Shown here: positions 1 to 8,787 of the stretch, piece by piece
How the letters are laid out: every line of letters starts with the position of its first letter
Numbering within the stretch: the stretch's first letter is position 1
From: JADFRG01 sp964590515
GTDB taxonomy: Bacteria > Chloroflexota > Anaerolineae > Anaerolineales > E44-bin32
Assembly: GCA_964590515.1 (NCBI GenBank)
Contig: CAZPZD010000003.1
Span: 23,839 to 87,838 of the forward strand
Direction: 5' to 3'
Length of the DNA stretch: 64,000 nt
Program-made: the position numbers and the translations under genes
The notes under the pieces: model-generated
Seen by the model: the letters and a program-made list of their open reading frames with translations, nothing else
What the model was told of the DNA's origin: nothing
The model's database searches: none

Positions 1-918
1 TGGGCCCACTTCCGGCTGGGTCAATGGTACGCGGTTCGCCAACCCGAGCTCGCGCTAAGCCACCTGGCGCTGGCAAGCGAACTCGATCCGCAATCCGCCG
101 ACTACCTCGGCCAGTTGATACGGGTCATCGAAGAGGCTCAATCCCAAGCCGATCCATCGTTCAGCCTCGCCCAGGTCGGGCAGTTCATGGCCAGATCCGG
201 GGAATGGCCGCTGGCGGCAGAGGCTTTCAGCAATGCGCTCGCCGTCCGGCCGGACTATACCGAGGCCCGGGCCTACCTGGGCCTGGCCCTCGACCAATCC
301 GGAGCGGATGGACTCGAGCAGCTGGAACAGGCGGTCGAGGAGGCCCCCGAGGCGGCCTTGCCTCGGGAGCTGCTCGGCAAGCACTGGCGCTCGCGTGGCG
401 AGCCGACTCGCGCTCTCCAGGCCTTCGAACAGGCTGCCAGGCTTGCACCGGACGATCCCTTGATTGCGGTTGATCTCGCTGCGGCGTATGTCGCCTCCGG
501 AGATCTAATCTCGGCAAAGGCCGCCTACCTGCATGCCACCGAACTCGCGGCGGACGAGCCGCTATACTGGGCCCTCCTGGCCCAGTTTTCCCTCGATCAC
601 GAGATCGAGATCGCAACCCTCGGCCTCCCGGCCGCCCGCCGGGTCGTCCTGCTTAGCCCGACGCGGGCCTCCGCCCTGGATATGCTCGGCTTCTGCCATT
701 ACCTGCTTGGAAACTGGAATCTCGCCGGGCGCCTATTGTCTCGGGCCGTTGAGGCAGACTTGGAACTGGCGTCGGCCCATTACCACCTGGGCCTGCTTCA
801 ACTTGTTCTCGGTGACCTTCGCTCGGGGCGCCAGGCCCTCCAGACCGCCTCGCGATTGGATGAGGGCGGATGGGTTGGGACTCTGGCGAGGCGCTCTTTG
901 GAAAATCTGGGTCCTTAA
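1..918 (+). CDS. TPR-repeat protein, 5' end missing
   Basis: The frame is open from base 1 to the TAA at 916-918, so the N-terminus lies outside the window. About 305 residues are visible. They consist of repeated helix pairs with the A/L/Y/P spacing of tetratricopeptide repeats, for example around 'AVRPDYTEARAYLGLALDQ', 'AARLAPDDPLIAVDLAAAY' and 'AVEADLELASAHYHLGLLQ'. No catalytic domain is visible. TPR arrays are protein-protein scaffolds, and the partner is unknown. The next gene, a lipoprotein, starts one base after the stop, so the two are probably co-transcribed and the TPR protein may act at the envelope (inference). Confidence 0.85.
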   Translation, partial: WAHFRLGQWYAVRQPELALSHLALASELDPQSADYLGQLIRVIEEAQSQADPSFSLAQVGQFMARSGEWPLAAEAFSNALAVRPDYTEARAYLGLALDQSGADGLEQLEQAVEEAPEAALPRELLGKHWRSRGEPTRALQAFEQAARLAPDDPLIAVDLAAAYVASGDLISAKAAYLHATELAADEPLYWALLAQFSLDHEIEIATLGLPAARRVVLLSPTRASALDMLGFCHYLLGNWNLAGRLLSRAVEADLELASAHYHLGLLQLVLGDLRSGRQALQTASRLDEGGWVGTLARRSLENLGP

Positions 919-919
919 G

Positions 920-1570
920 ATGCCTGGCGATCGACGACTACCGGTTGGATGGGTTCTGCCGGCTGGCCTGCTCCTCGCCGCCTGCCAAAGCCTCGCCCCG
1001 CGAGTAGATCCTGGACAAGTGATCTTTCAGGACGACTTCTCCCGCCCGACCAGTGGCTGGGATCGCTACCACGACACCATCTATCTCTCGGACTACTCTG
1101 AGGGGTCCTACCGGATCCATGTTCTGAATCCCAACACCGACGCCTGGGCCAATCCCAACCTGATTTTGTCGGATGTTCGGGTTGAGGTAGACATCACCAA
1201 AGTCGGCGGGCCTGACAATAACGTCTTTGGCGTGCTGTGCCGCTACCAGGACTCGCGCAATTTCTACTTCTTCCTTGCCTCCAGCGATGGCTATGTCGGG
1301 ATCGGGGTTTACAAAGACGGCCGGCGCCGGCTGCTCATCGACAAGAGCCTGCTACCCTCAGAGGCGGTTCATCGTGGTGAAAGCTCCAACCATTTGAGGG
1401 CGGATTGTGACGGCTACCGCTTGGCGCTGTTTGTCAACGGCCGGCTGGTGGCCGAGGCCCAGGCAGCCGAGTGGCAGAGCGGAGATATCGGGCTGATCGC
1501 CGGGACCTACGATCTACCCGGCACCGATGTGTTGTTCGATAACTTCTCTGTCTTGCAGCCCACCCCCTGA
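920..1570 (+). CDS. Lipoprotein with LamG/concanavalin-like domain
   Basis: The protein has 216 aa. The ATG at 920 follows the upstream stop by one base and gives a short signal peptide ending in the lipobox LLAAC (Cys near residue 24). This indicates lipidation and retention at the membrane surface. The rest (FQDDFSRPTSGWD... to ...DVLFDNFSVL) has the beta-sandwich pattern seen in DUF1080/LamG-type 'DDFS...W' domains, which often bind carbohydrate or protein. It resembles the C-terminal half of the lipoprotein at 40438-41343, including the 'FVNGRLVAE' versus 'YVNGVRLTE' strand and the closing 'FDNFSV' type strand. The ligand is unknown. Confidence 0.8.
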   Translation: MPGDRRLPVGWVLPAGLLLAACQSLAPRVDPGQVIFQDDFSRPTSGWDRYHDTIYLSDYSEGSYRIHVLNPNTDAWANPNLILSDVRVEVDITKVGGPDNNVFGVLCRYQDSRNFYFFLASSDGYVGIGVYKDGRRRLLIDKSLLPSEAVHRGESSNHLRADCDGYRLALFVNGRLVAEAQAAEWQSGDIGLIAGTYDLPGTDVLFDNFSVLQPTP

Positions 1571-1649
1571 GCAGCGCTTCGGTCTGGTTACTTATGTTAA
1601 TTAAGATCCCCTTTGCGAGGCCGCTGACGGCCGGTTCAGGACGCTGCTG

Positions 1650-1655
1650 TATAAT
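1650..1655 (+). promoter_or_regulatory. -10 element (TATAAT) directly before yqeY
   Basis: A perfect TATAAT ends six bases before the GTG start codon at 1662. No convincing -35 hexamer is seen at 16-18 bp. At this spacing transcription would start at or next to the GTG, so the mRNA would be leaderless. No Shine-Dalgarno sequence is present. Confidence 0.5.
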
Positions 1656-1661
1656 CGCGGC

Positions 1662-2111
1662 GTGGTCACAAAGCCTGAATTGGAATCCCGTCTCCATGAG
1701 GCCATCCGCAGTTCCGATGAGGTGGCCAAGCGAACGCTAAGGATGATCCTCACCGCCTGGAAGCTCGCCGAGGTCGAAATCGGGAGTCCGCTGGACGAGC
1801 CGGGCACCCTCTCCCTGCTGCAGAAAGAGGCCAAAGGGCGTCGCGAGACCATCGCCGACGCCGAGCGAGCAGGACGGCAGGACCTGATCCGGGCGGCGAA
1901 CGCCGAGCTCGCTTTCCTGGAGACCTTTCTACCCCGGCCGCTTACCGATCAGGAGCTTGAAGACCTGGCAGCGCGGGCAATCCAGGAGGTTGGTGCAAGC
2001 GGACCTGAGCAGATGGGATTGGTCATGAAGGCTCTCATGCCCACCGTGCAGGGTCGGGCCGATGGCAAGGCGGTCAGCCAGGCGGTCCGGAACTTGCTCA
2101 AAGGCTCCTGA
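1662..2111 (+). CDS. yqeY: GatB/YqeY domain protein
   Basis: The protein has 149 aa, the normal length for stand-alone YqeY proteins. It shows the family pattern: an N-terminal helix with 'RTLRMILTAWKLAEVE', then 'LLQKEAKGRRETI', 'AELAFLETFLPRPLTDQEL', and a C-terminal 'MGLVMKALMPTVQGRADGKAVS' helix pair. The domain is shared with the tail of GatB, the tRNA-dependent amidotransferase subunit, and is thought to bind tRNA, although the role of free YqeY is unclear. The GTG start is placed by the domain start and the TATAAT just upstream. It leads pgpH-ybeY-dgkA with a 6-nt gap to pgpH, a gene order also found in Firmicutes. Confidence 0.9.
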   Translation: MVTKPELESRLHEAIRSSDEVAKRTLRMILTAWKLAEVEIGSPLDEPGTLSLLQKEAKGRRETIADAERAGRQDLIRAANAELAFLETFLPRPLTDQELEDLAARAIQEVGASGPEQMGLVMKALMPTVQGRADGKAVSQAVRNLLKGS

Positions 2112-2117
2112 GGCGGC

Positions 2118-4325
2118 ATGGACTCCCCCGAAAACCTTGGCCTGAGAAGACGGCTCCTGCGGGTCTGGGATGCCACCCGGCTCGGGCTGATCCTGAGCCT
2201 GGGCGTGGTGGGGACTGTGGCGGGGATCTCGGTTGGCACCCTCCAGAACGGGTCCACCCTGGTCCTGGCGATTGGCGACGTTTCCCCCCAAGACCTGCTA
2301 GCCCCCTTCGTTTTGACCTACGAAAGCGGGGTCCTCACCGAACAGAGCCAGGCTGCAGCTGAGAACGCGGTTCCAGATTTGTTCGATCCGCCCGACAGCG
2401 CCATTGCCCGAAAGCAGCTCGAGCGGCTCAAGTCTGGATTGGACTCCATAGCCGCGGTTCGAGTGGATGACTCCTTGAACGCTCAACAGCGGCTACAGAG
2501 CCTGCTGGCGCTGCCGGAGGTTCAACTTACTCCCGAAATCGCTCAGGCCATTCTCAATCTGACTTCCTCCCGCTGGGAAGCACTTCGCCTCGAGGCTGTC
2601 TCCGTGATGGAACAGGTGATGCGAGGGGAAATCCGGGAAGGCGAAGTCGAGGATGCGCGGCGGGGCCTGCCCACCCTGGTCAATATCAACATGGCAGAGG
2701 AGCAGGCCAGCCTGGTTGTCGAGTTGGTTGGAACCTTCATCGCCCCCAATGCCCTCTACAACGCAAGTGCTACCCAATTGGCCCGCGAAGCGGCCCGTGA
2801 TTCGATCTCCCCGGTGAATCGAACCTTCGCGCTGGGGGAGACCATTGTTACCCGCGGCCAGGTAGTCGGCGAGCTGGAGATCGAGGCCCTGAGCAAGTTC
2901 GGCCTGCTCGAGCCGCCGAATCGATTCACGAGCCTGGCAGTGAATGGTTTGATCGTGAGCGTGTTGGGCGCGGCTGTGGCCCTCTTCGCCCATCGGGCCT
3001 TCCCAGAGTTCGTCGGAAGTTTGCGGCTCGTGGGCCTGACCGCCCTGCTTTTTGTCGTCACCGCTTTGGGGATGGGTTTCGCAATCCCCGAACGTACGAT
3101 ACTGCCCTACCTATTTCCGGTGGCGATGCTCCCTATGCTGATGGCAATCCTGGTCGGGCCGGGAATGGGCCTGATGGCGGCCTTGGTGCTCGGCACCCTG
3201 GGTGGCCTGGCCGCTCAGCGGGGACTTGAGCTGGGCCTGTATTACATGCTCGGAGGGGTGTTGGGCGCGCTCACCATCGGCCGGGCAGAGCGACTCAGCA
3301 TATTTGTCTGGGCCGGACTGGCGGCCGACCTGGCCGCGGTGGCCGTGGTGGTCGCATTCCGCTTTCCGGATCCTGCCACCGACACACTCGGCAAGGCCTC
3401 CCTGTTGGGAGCCGCCCTCGCAAGTGGGCTATTCTCGGCCAGCCTGGTTTTTGGCCTGTTGGTATTGATCGGCAACTTGCTCGGGATCACCACCAACCTG
3501 CAACTGATTGAACTCTCCCGCCCGGATCACCCACTGCTCCAGCAGCTGCTGCGGTCGGCTCCCGGGACCTATCAGCACAGTTTGCAGGTTGCCAATCTGG
3601 CCGAACAGGCCGCCCGGTCGATCGGAGCCAACGCGATGCTGACCCGGGTCGGGGCGCTCTACCACGACGTCGGCAAGTCGGTGCAGCCTCAATTCTTCAT
3701 CGAAAACCAGCTCTCCGGCCACAATATCCACGAGCAGCTCGATCCCGCGACCAGCGCCAGCATGATCCTGGCTCACGTCCCGGAAGGCGTTGAACTGGCC
3801 CGCAAGTACCGGTTGCCGAAAGTCGTCGCTGATTTCATTCCCGAACACCATGGCCGGATGGTCACGAGTTACCAGCTACACTCCGCCCGCGAGGCAGCCG
3901 GTGGCAATGCGCAGAGCATCGACCCGCGGGACTTTACTTATCCCGGCCCCAGACCTCGCTCCAAAGAGACTGCAATTCTGATGCTAGCCGACGGCGTAGA
4001 GGCCAAGATCCGGGCCGACATGCCGGAAGACGAAGCCGCCCTGGGCGAGGCCGTCGCCTGGGTCATTGAGGATCGGACGGCCTCCGGCCAACTGGCTCGC
4101 ACCGATCTGACTTTGAAAGATTTGGACACCATTCGGCGATCCTTTGTGACGACCCTGCGCAGCATCTACCACCCTCGGATCCGCTACCCGGCCGAGGCCA
4201 CAGACCGAGAACCTCCCCCCACCCCGCTGGCCGTGAATCTACCCCTGGATAGGTCGGGTATCCGGCCGGGTTCGGCGGAGGCGAACCAGCCGCTTTCCAC
4301 GATTCCGGAACCCCAGGAACGGTGA
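2118..4325 (+). CDS. pgpH: 7TMR-HD membrane phosphodiesterase, PgpH-like (c-di-AMP)
   Basis: The protein has 735 aa. An N-terminal membrane anchor is followed by an extracytoplasmic 7TMR-HDED-type region (about 50-265), about seven transmembrane helices (268-460) and a cytoplasmic HD domain with YHDVGK near residue 515 and the downstream H/EHHG motif. In the characterised family (Listeria PgpH) the HD domain hydrolyses cyclic di-AMP, linking the protein to osmotic and cell-wall control. The start has a GAGG sequence that overlaps the yqeY stop. The stop codon overlaps the ybeY start (GTGA). The usual neighbour phoH is absent here. The c-di-AMP activity is inferred from the family. Confidence 0.9.
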   Translation: MDSPENLGLRRRLLRVWDATRLGLILSLGVVGTVAGISVGTLQNGSTLVLAIGDVSPQDLLAPFVLTYESGVLTEQSQAAAENAVPDLFDPPDSAIARKQLERLKSGLDSIAAVRVDDSLNAQQRLQSLLALPEVQLTPEIAQAILNLTSSRWEALRLEAVSVMEQVMRGEIREGEVEDARRGLPTLVNINMAEEQASLVVELVGTFIAPNALYNASATQLAREAARDSISPVNRTFALGETIVTRGQVVGELEIEALSKFGLLEPPNRFTSLAVNGLIVSVLGAAVALFAHRAFPEFVGSLRLVGLTALLFVVTALGMGFAIPERTILPYLFPVAMLPMLMAILVGPGMGLMAALVLGTLGGLAAQRGLELGLYYMLGGVLGALTIGRAERLSIFVWAGLAADLAAVAVVVAFRFPDPATDTLGKASLLGAALASGLFSASLVFGLLVLIGNLLGITTNLQLIELSRPDHPLLQQLLRSAPGTYQHSLQVANLAEQAARSIGANAMLTRVGALYHDVGKSVQPQFFIENQLSGHNIHEQLDPATSASMILAHVPEGVELARKYRLPKVVADFIPEHHGRMVTSYQLHSAREAAGGNAQSIDPRDFTYPGPRPRSKETAILMLADGVEAKIRADMPEDEAALGEAVAWVIEDRTASGQLARTDLTLKDLDTIRRSFVTTLRSIYHPRIRYPAEATDREPPPTPLAVNLPLDRSGIRPGSAEANQPLSTIPEPQER

Positions 4326-4771
4326 CTCTACAGATCCTGGTCGAGTCCGGCCCGGAGGGGGATGGCTTCAGTCAGGCCCTCCGCGCCGCGGCCGAGGCAA
4401 CCCTTCAGGACCAGAGAGTTGAGGATGCCAGTCTTACGGTCGTGCTCGCCGACGAAACCCGGATGGCTGCCCTCAACCTCGAGTTCGCCGGAGAGAGTGA
4501 ACCCACTGACGTGCTTTCCTTTCCGGATGGAAAACCGGATCCGGACTCGGGTCGGATCTATCTTGGAGACGTGATTGTTTGTCCGCCGATCGCCCGGGCT
4601 GGCGCAGCCCTCGGTCAGCACAGCCTGCTTGACGAGTTGGCCCTGCTGACCGTTCACGGCGTGCTCCATCTCCTCGATCACGACCACGACACTCCAGTAC
4701 ATCACACGCAGATGTGGGAGGCTCAAGCCCGGATCTTGCTCCGGCTTGGCAGTCCGGTCACGCTGCCCTGA
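4322..4771 (+). CDS. ybeY: rRNA maturation RNase YbeY
   Basis: The protein has 149 aa. The C-terminal metal site is clear: the HGVLHLLDHDH motif, matching the family H-x3-H-x5-H zinc triad pattern. The central 'PTDVLSFPDG' block is equally diagnostic. YbeY is a single-strand endoribonuclease needed for 16S rRNA 3' end processing and ribosome quality control. The GTG start overlaps the pgpH stop by 4 bases, so the two are probably translationally coupled. The region between HGVLHLLDHDH and the end (DTPVHHTQMWEAQARIL) matches the usual 'M...qe.iL' tail. Confidence 0.95.
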   Translation: MTLQILVESGPEGDGFSQALRAAAEATLQDQRVEDASLTVVLADETRMAALNLEFAGESEPTDVLSFPDGKPDPDSGRIYLGDVIVCPPIARAGAALGQHSLLDELALLTVHGVLHLLDHDHDTPVHHTQMWEAQARILLRLGSPVTLP

Positions 4772-4781
4772 GATAGGCGCA

Positions 4782-5159
4782 ATGCGAAGTCGGGGTCCCC
4801 TGATCGCTTCGTTTCGAAACGCCTTCTCCGGATTGGGCCAACTGCTTCGGTCCCAGCGGAACGCCCGAATCCACCTGGCGATCACTCTGGTCGTCATTGG
4901 GGTCTCGGCCTGGTTGCGGCTCTCGACCGGCGATTGGGCTCTGCTGGCCGTGGCGGCTGCTTTGGTCTGGACCGCCGAACTCATCAACTCGGCCCTGGAG
5001 GCGGTGGTCGATCTGGCGACAAAGGAGTGGCAGCCGCTGGCCCGCGACGCAAAGGATCTCGGCGCGGCTGCCGTCTTGATGGCCGCGGTTGGAGCAGCCG
5101 TGGTCGGCGCGCTGGTCCTGGGTCCCCTGCTGTTTCGCCGGGTGTTTTCGTCCCCCTAA
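4782..5159 (+). CDS. dgkA: Diacylglycerol/undecaprenol kinase, DgkA family
   Basis: The protein has 125 aa from the ATG at 4782, ten bases after the ybeY stop. A longer in-frame start at 4746 would overlap ybeY and adds no family sequence. Three transmembrane helices and the family signatures 'ELINSALEAVVDL' and 'AKDLGAAAVL' are present. In Gram-positive-type bacteria this enzyme phosphorylates undecaprenol and so recycles the peptidoglycan lipid carrier; in E. coli it phosphorylates diacylglycerol. The N-terminal helix (SFRNAFSGLGQLLRSQRN) matches the usual amphipathic segment. It is the last gene of the yqeY-pgpH-ybeY-dgkA unit. Confidence 0.92.
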   Translation: MRSRGPLIASFRNAFSGLGQLLRSQRNARIHLAITLVVIGVSAWLRLSTGDWALLAVAAALVWTAELINSALEAVVDLATKEWQPLARDAKDLGAAAVLMAAVGAAVVGALVLGPLLFRRVFSSP

Positions 5160-5167
5160 AGCTCTCA

Positions 5168-5196
5168 TTGCAAGCCACCTTTGACTATGACATAAT
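5168..5196 (+). promoter_or_regulatory. Sigma70-type promoter of the histidine kinase gene
   Basis: TTGCAA (5168-5173) and CATAAT (5191-5196) are separated by exactly 17 bp, in a locally A+T-richer stretch between dgkA and the kinase gene. The predicted start of transcription is about 45 bases before the GTG at 5250. Confidence 0.55.
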
Positions 5197-5249
5197 GATC
5201 AATTGCCTGAGCAAAGCCTCGACGGTGCGCGCGCGCAAAGGGACTGAAC

Positions 5250-7838
5250 GTGACTGAAGACGGCCGCGGCATGCAAGACAGCTTGTATCGTGCCGCCACA
5301 ATATCCTTCGATTTCTACAACCCGAGCGAAGCGCTTGCCGAGCTCTTGAAGATGGCTAAGGAGCTGCTCGGGGCCCAGCGGGCGGCACTTTATGAATACG
5401 AAGAGAACGGGACAGGCTTTACGCCGCGTGCCTCCACCGGAGTCCCAATTGCCGAGTTGGGCCGGTTGTCTTCCAACCCTGATCACCCGGTGCTCCGCCA
5501 GGTTCTGACCACCCACCGAGCCAGCACCACCGATGGCACTCGCGGCTCCATGGGGCTCCCGCTTTCTCCCGGCGCCGTCGCCTGCGCTCCTTGTTTCACC
5601 AGCGGGAAGACGATCGGGCTGGTATTCGTGGCTAACGAAAACGGCCAACCCTATGGCCAGGATGCACTCTCAACCCTCGACGTGTTGGCGGCCCGCGCTG
5701 CCGAAGTGCTCGCATTCGCTCGCCAGACCGCCAATCAAACCTACCTGTTCAACAAGCTTACCTGGCTCTATCAAGCCAGCAGTGCGATGATCACCGGATC
5801 GCATACTCAACAGGAAGCCGTCAGCCAGATGGCGACCCACCTGTTGAAGGCAACTTCGGCCGGGATCTGTGAGGTGCAGGTCGTGGGGGATGGGACGGAA
5901 CAAACGACCCGGTTTCAACAGGCGCTCGGCCAAGCTGTTCCCCACACCAAGGTCCTCGACTCCCACAGCCAGCCGCCCGATTATCCGATCCATCAGCAGG
6001 TGCTTAATGATCTCCAGCCGGCGATGATCAGTTTGCGGCCGCCGACCGGCTCCGGAGAAGACCTCGCCTTGCTCGAGGCGGAAGGGTTCAGCGCTGCGGC
6101 CATCTTTCCGCTGGTGGCATCGAGTGAAGCGCTTGGCCTGGTTCGGGTGCTTTACAACCAGCCCGGCCGCCAGATCGACGATCAGGAGATGGAGTTGGCC
6201 CAGGCGATCGTAAACATTGGGGCCATCGGCCTGCAAGACGCCATCCACCTGGAAACAGCCGAAGCGCGGGCCAGCCAATTGCAAGTGCTGGGCGACATCG
6301 GCCGCGAGATGACCTCGACCCTCGATCTGGAGAAGGCCCTCCGAAACTCGATGACCAACGCCCAGAAAATGCTGCAGGTCGAGGCGGTCGTGCTGTTTCT
6401 GCTTGACGAGGAAGGCAAGAAGCTGAGGTTGAAGGCCAGCGGCGGCCGGCATGTCCGCATCCGGGACGTTGACATCGGCCTGGAAGCGAGCATCGCGGGC
6501 TGGGTGGTCCGCAACAAGCAACCGAATATCGTCAACGATGTCCGCACCAATTCGCTGTTTCATAACGCCATCGACACTCAGACTGGCTTGCTCACCCACT
6601 CGGTCTTGGCCGTCCCGCTGGAGACTCGCGGCGAGGTGCTCGGCGTCATCGAGGCCATCAACCATCCCCGGGGCGCCTTCAATCAAACCGACGCCCAAAT
6701 GCTGGCTTCGGTCGCCTCCTGGGCAGCCATCGCGCTCGACAACGCGAACTTGTTTCAGCGAGTGGCCGAAGAAAGCAAGCGGGTGACGGAAGAAAAGAGC
6801 CGTCTGCAGGCCACCCTGGTGGAGACCGCCGACGCGGTGGTGCTCACTGATCCAACTGGCCGGATCATTCTGGTCAACAAGGCGGCAGCCCAGGCGTTTC
6901 GGATCAACGCCGAGAAAGCGGTGGGTCGACCTGCCGATGACATCTTCTTCGACCACCCTCTCGGCGATGCACTGATGAGCCAGACGATCGAGCTGCCTAC
7001 CAGCCTGGAACTGACTACTCCCAGTGATCGCACCATGTACTCGACGATCAGCGAAGTCACCGATGTGGGCCGGGTGGTCGTGATGCAGGACATCACGGCC
7101 TTGAAGCAAATCGACCGGATGCGATCCCAGCTGCTGGGAACCGCAGCCCACGACCTCAAGAATCCGCTCAACGCTATACGGCTCGGCGCCGATCTGCTGA
7201 GCGATGCTCCTCTCAGCCAGCAGCAGCGCAAGGCGCTTGACATGATGCACCGGGCCACGGACAGCATGACCAATCTGATTACCGGACTGCTCGAGACCAT
7301 TCGAGTCGAGTCGACCGCCAATATCCTCTTTGAACCCTGCAACATCAATGACCTGGTTCGGCGCGCGATTGAGGATTTGCGCCCTCTGGCCGAGGCCCAG
7401 AAGCACGTGATCGAGTACAAGCCGCCAGAGGAATCATTGCTTATCATGGGGGATCCGAACCGGCTGAATTCGGTCATGAGCAATTTGCTCAGCAATGCCA
7501 TCAAGTTCACCGATCCCAGCGGATTGATCCGGGTCGAGGTCAGCTGGAACGATGATGAAGCGATCATCAGCGTAACTGACAACGGCCCGGGCATCCCGGA
7601 GGAGGAGTTGCCGCGAGTTTTCGAGCATCTCTTCCGCGGCCGGGCCTCGGTGCGCGACCCCAACAATCCCGTCGAAGGAACCGGATTGGGCCTGGCCTTG
7701 GCCAAGACCGTGGTCGAACAGCACGGCGGACGATTGTGGGTGGAGAGTGAAGAGGGCAGCGGCAGCACCTTCCGCTTCGCCCTTCCTCGGGAGGCAACTC
7801 CCAAGACCGGTTCGCTCCGACGCGAAGAACCCAAATAA
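5250..7838 (+). CDS. GAF/PAS sensor histidine kinase
   Basis: The protein has 862 aa, with no transmembrane segment, so it is cytoplasmic. Order of domains: three GAF-like domains (about 20-150, 170-330 and 350-510), a PAS domain (about 525-620), HisKA with the phospho-acceptor His in 'TAAHDLKNPLNAI' (near residue 634), then HATPase_c with the N box 'NSVMSNLLSNAIKF', G1 'DNGPGIPEEEL' and G2 'GTGLGLALAKTVV'. It should autophosphorylate and pass phosphate to a response regulator, but none is adjacent, so it is an orphan here. The ligand is unknown; GAF domains often bind cyclic nucleotides, haem or bilins. The GTG start has an AAAGGG-like ribosome site about 8 bases upstream. Confidence 0.93.
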   Translation: MTEDGRGMQDSLYRAATISFDFYNPSEALAELLKMAKELLGAQRAALYEYEENGTGFTPRASTGVPIAELGRLSSNPDHPVLRQVLTTHRASTTDGTRGSMGLPLSPGAVACAPCFTSGKTIGLVFVANENGQPYGQDALSTLDVLAARAAEVLAFARQTANQTYLFNKLTWLYQASSAMITGSHTQQEAVSQMATHLLKATSAGICEVQVVGDGTEQTTRFQQALGQAVPHTKVLDSHSQPPDYPIHQQVLNDLQPAMISLRPPTGSGEDLALLEAEGFSAAAIFPLVASSEALGLVRVLYNQPGRQIDDQEMELAQAIVNIGAIGLQDAIHLETAEARASQLQVLGDIGREMTSTLDLEKALRNSMTNAQKMLQVEAVVLFLLDEEGKKLRLKASGGRHVRIRDVDIGLEASIAGWVVRNKQPNIVNDVRTNSLFHNAIDTQTGLLTHSVLAVPLETRGEVLGVIEAINHPRGAFNQTDAQMLASVASWAAIALDNANLFQRVAEESKRVTEEKSRLQATLVETADAVVLTDPTGRIILVNKAAAQAFRINAEKAVGRPADDIFFDHPLGDALMSQTIELPTSLELTTPSDRTMYSTISEVTDVGRVVVMQDITALKQIDRMRSQLLGTAAHDLKNPLNAIRLGADLLSDAPLSQQQRKALDMMHRATDSMTNLITGLLETIRVESTANILFEPCNINDLVRRAIEDLRPLAEAQKHVIEYKPPEESLLIMGDPNRLNSVMSNLLSNAIKFTDPSGLIRVEVSWNDDEAIISVTDNGPGIPEEELPRVFEHLFRGRASVRDPNNPVEGTGLGLALAKTVVEQHGGRLWVESEEGSGSTFRFALPREATPKTGSLRREEPK

Positions 7839-7882
7839 CTACTCGCTCGAAGAAGGCCAAACTAGCTTTCAGGTTCGGAACC

Positions 7883-8701
7883 GTGGGCACCCCGCGTTCC
7901 ACTCCGCCGAAACCGGGCGGTGCGGTCGGCGGCGTGCAGCGGTTGAGCGAACTGGGGTTGGACGCCTTCGAAATCGGGTGGGTGCAGTCGGTGCGGGTCA
8001 AAGAGGAGACCTGCCAGCGGATCAAAGAGGCCGCCGCGGCGGCGGACATTGCGATCAGCGTGCACGCCCCGTATTACATCAATCTGAACGCCACTGCAGA
8101 GGAATGGCCCAAGAGCCGAAAGCGGCTGATGGACGCCGCCCACTACGGCAACCTGGCCGGCGCGACTGACATCATCTTCCACCCAGGGACTTATTTCGGT
8201 CTGCCACCGGACCAGGTGCTCGAGGTCGCAATCCCCAGGCTGCGGGGGTGCATCGATGAGCTGCGGGCCGCTGACAACCCTGCCACCCTGCGGCCGGAGA
8301 CGACCGGCAAGAGCGCCCAGCTGGGCACCCTGGCCGATGCGCTGGTGATGGCGAAGGAGATCGAAGGCGTCCTGCCGTGTGTCGATTTCGCTCACCTGCA
8401 TGCCAGGGCCGGCGATGGATCGATGAATTCCTACCCGGAGTGGGCCGCGGTTCTCAAGGGTTACAAGAGCGCGCTCGGGGCGCCGGCGATGAAGCGAATG
8501 CACATTCACCTGGCGGGCATCCAGTACGGCCCCAAGGGCGAACGCAACCATTTGATGCTGGCCGAGTCCGACTTCGATCTGAACGGTCTGCTCCGTGCCC
8601 TGCGGGAGTTTGACTGCCGCGGGCGGATTCTGTGCGAAAGCCCGGTGATGGAGCAGGATGCCCTGCTCATCAAGAAGGGCTGGCAGCGGGTGGCCCGCTA
8701 G
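7883..8701 (+). CDS. Endonuclease IV-like AP endonuclease / TIM-barrel protein
   Basis: The visible protein has 272 aa and an AP-endonuclease-2 (Nfo) TIM barrel. Candidate metal ligands occur in order: His in 'SVHAPYYINL', His in 'IIFHPGTYFG', Glu in 'RPETTG', Asp/His in 'CVDFAHLHARAG', His in 'MHIHLAG' and Glu in 'LCESP'. The family cleaves DNA 5' of abasic sites using three zinc ions; some members are sugar isomerases, so the substrate is not certain. The first barrel strand (FRFGTVGTPRST) is encoded from about 7868, upstream of the first normal start codon (GTG 7883). The true start is therefore unresolved; an AGAAGG at 7851-7856 points to initiation near 7862, where the codon is CTA. Confidence 0.85.
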   Translation: MGTPRSTPPKPGGAVGGVQRLSELGLDAFEIGWVQSVRVKEETCQRIKEAAAAADIAISVHAPYYINLNATAEEWPKSRKRLMDAAHYGNLAGATDIIFHPGTYFGLPPDQVLEVAIPRLRGCIDELRAADNPATLRPETTGKSAQLGTLADALVMAKEIEGVLPCVDFAHLHARAGDGSMNSYPEWAAVLKGYKSALGAPAMKRMHIHLAGIQYGPKGERNHLMLAESDFDLNGLLRALREFDCRGRILCESPVMEQDALLIKKGWQRVAR

Positions 8702-8730
8702 CTGAATTCCCGGCGACGCTTTGAGAATCA

Positions 8731-8759
8731 AATGGGGCTGCGCAATTGGCAGCCCCATT
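8731..8759. terminator. Hairpin between convergent genes
   Basis: There is a perfect 11-bp stem (aatggggctgc / gcagccccatt) with a 7-nt loop. It lies 30 bases after the AP-endonuclease-like stop and 29 bases before the end of the convergent DUF5666 gene, so it could serve both. No long T tract follows on either strand, so efficiency is uncertain. Confidence 0.6.
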
Positions 8760-8787
8760 CTGCTTCGTCAGCTCTGGGTCGACCCGG

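Noticed and set aside
5670..7834. Minus-strand open frames of 578 and 359 codons opposite the histidine kinase
   Set aside because: Low-complexity shadow translations; the plus-strand frame has all kinase motifs.
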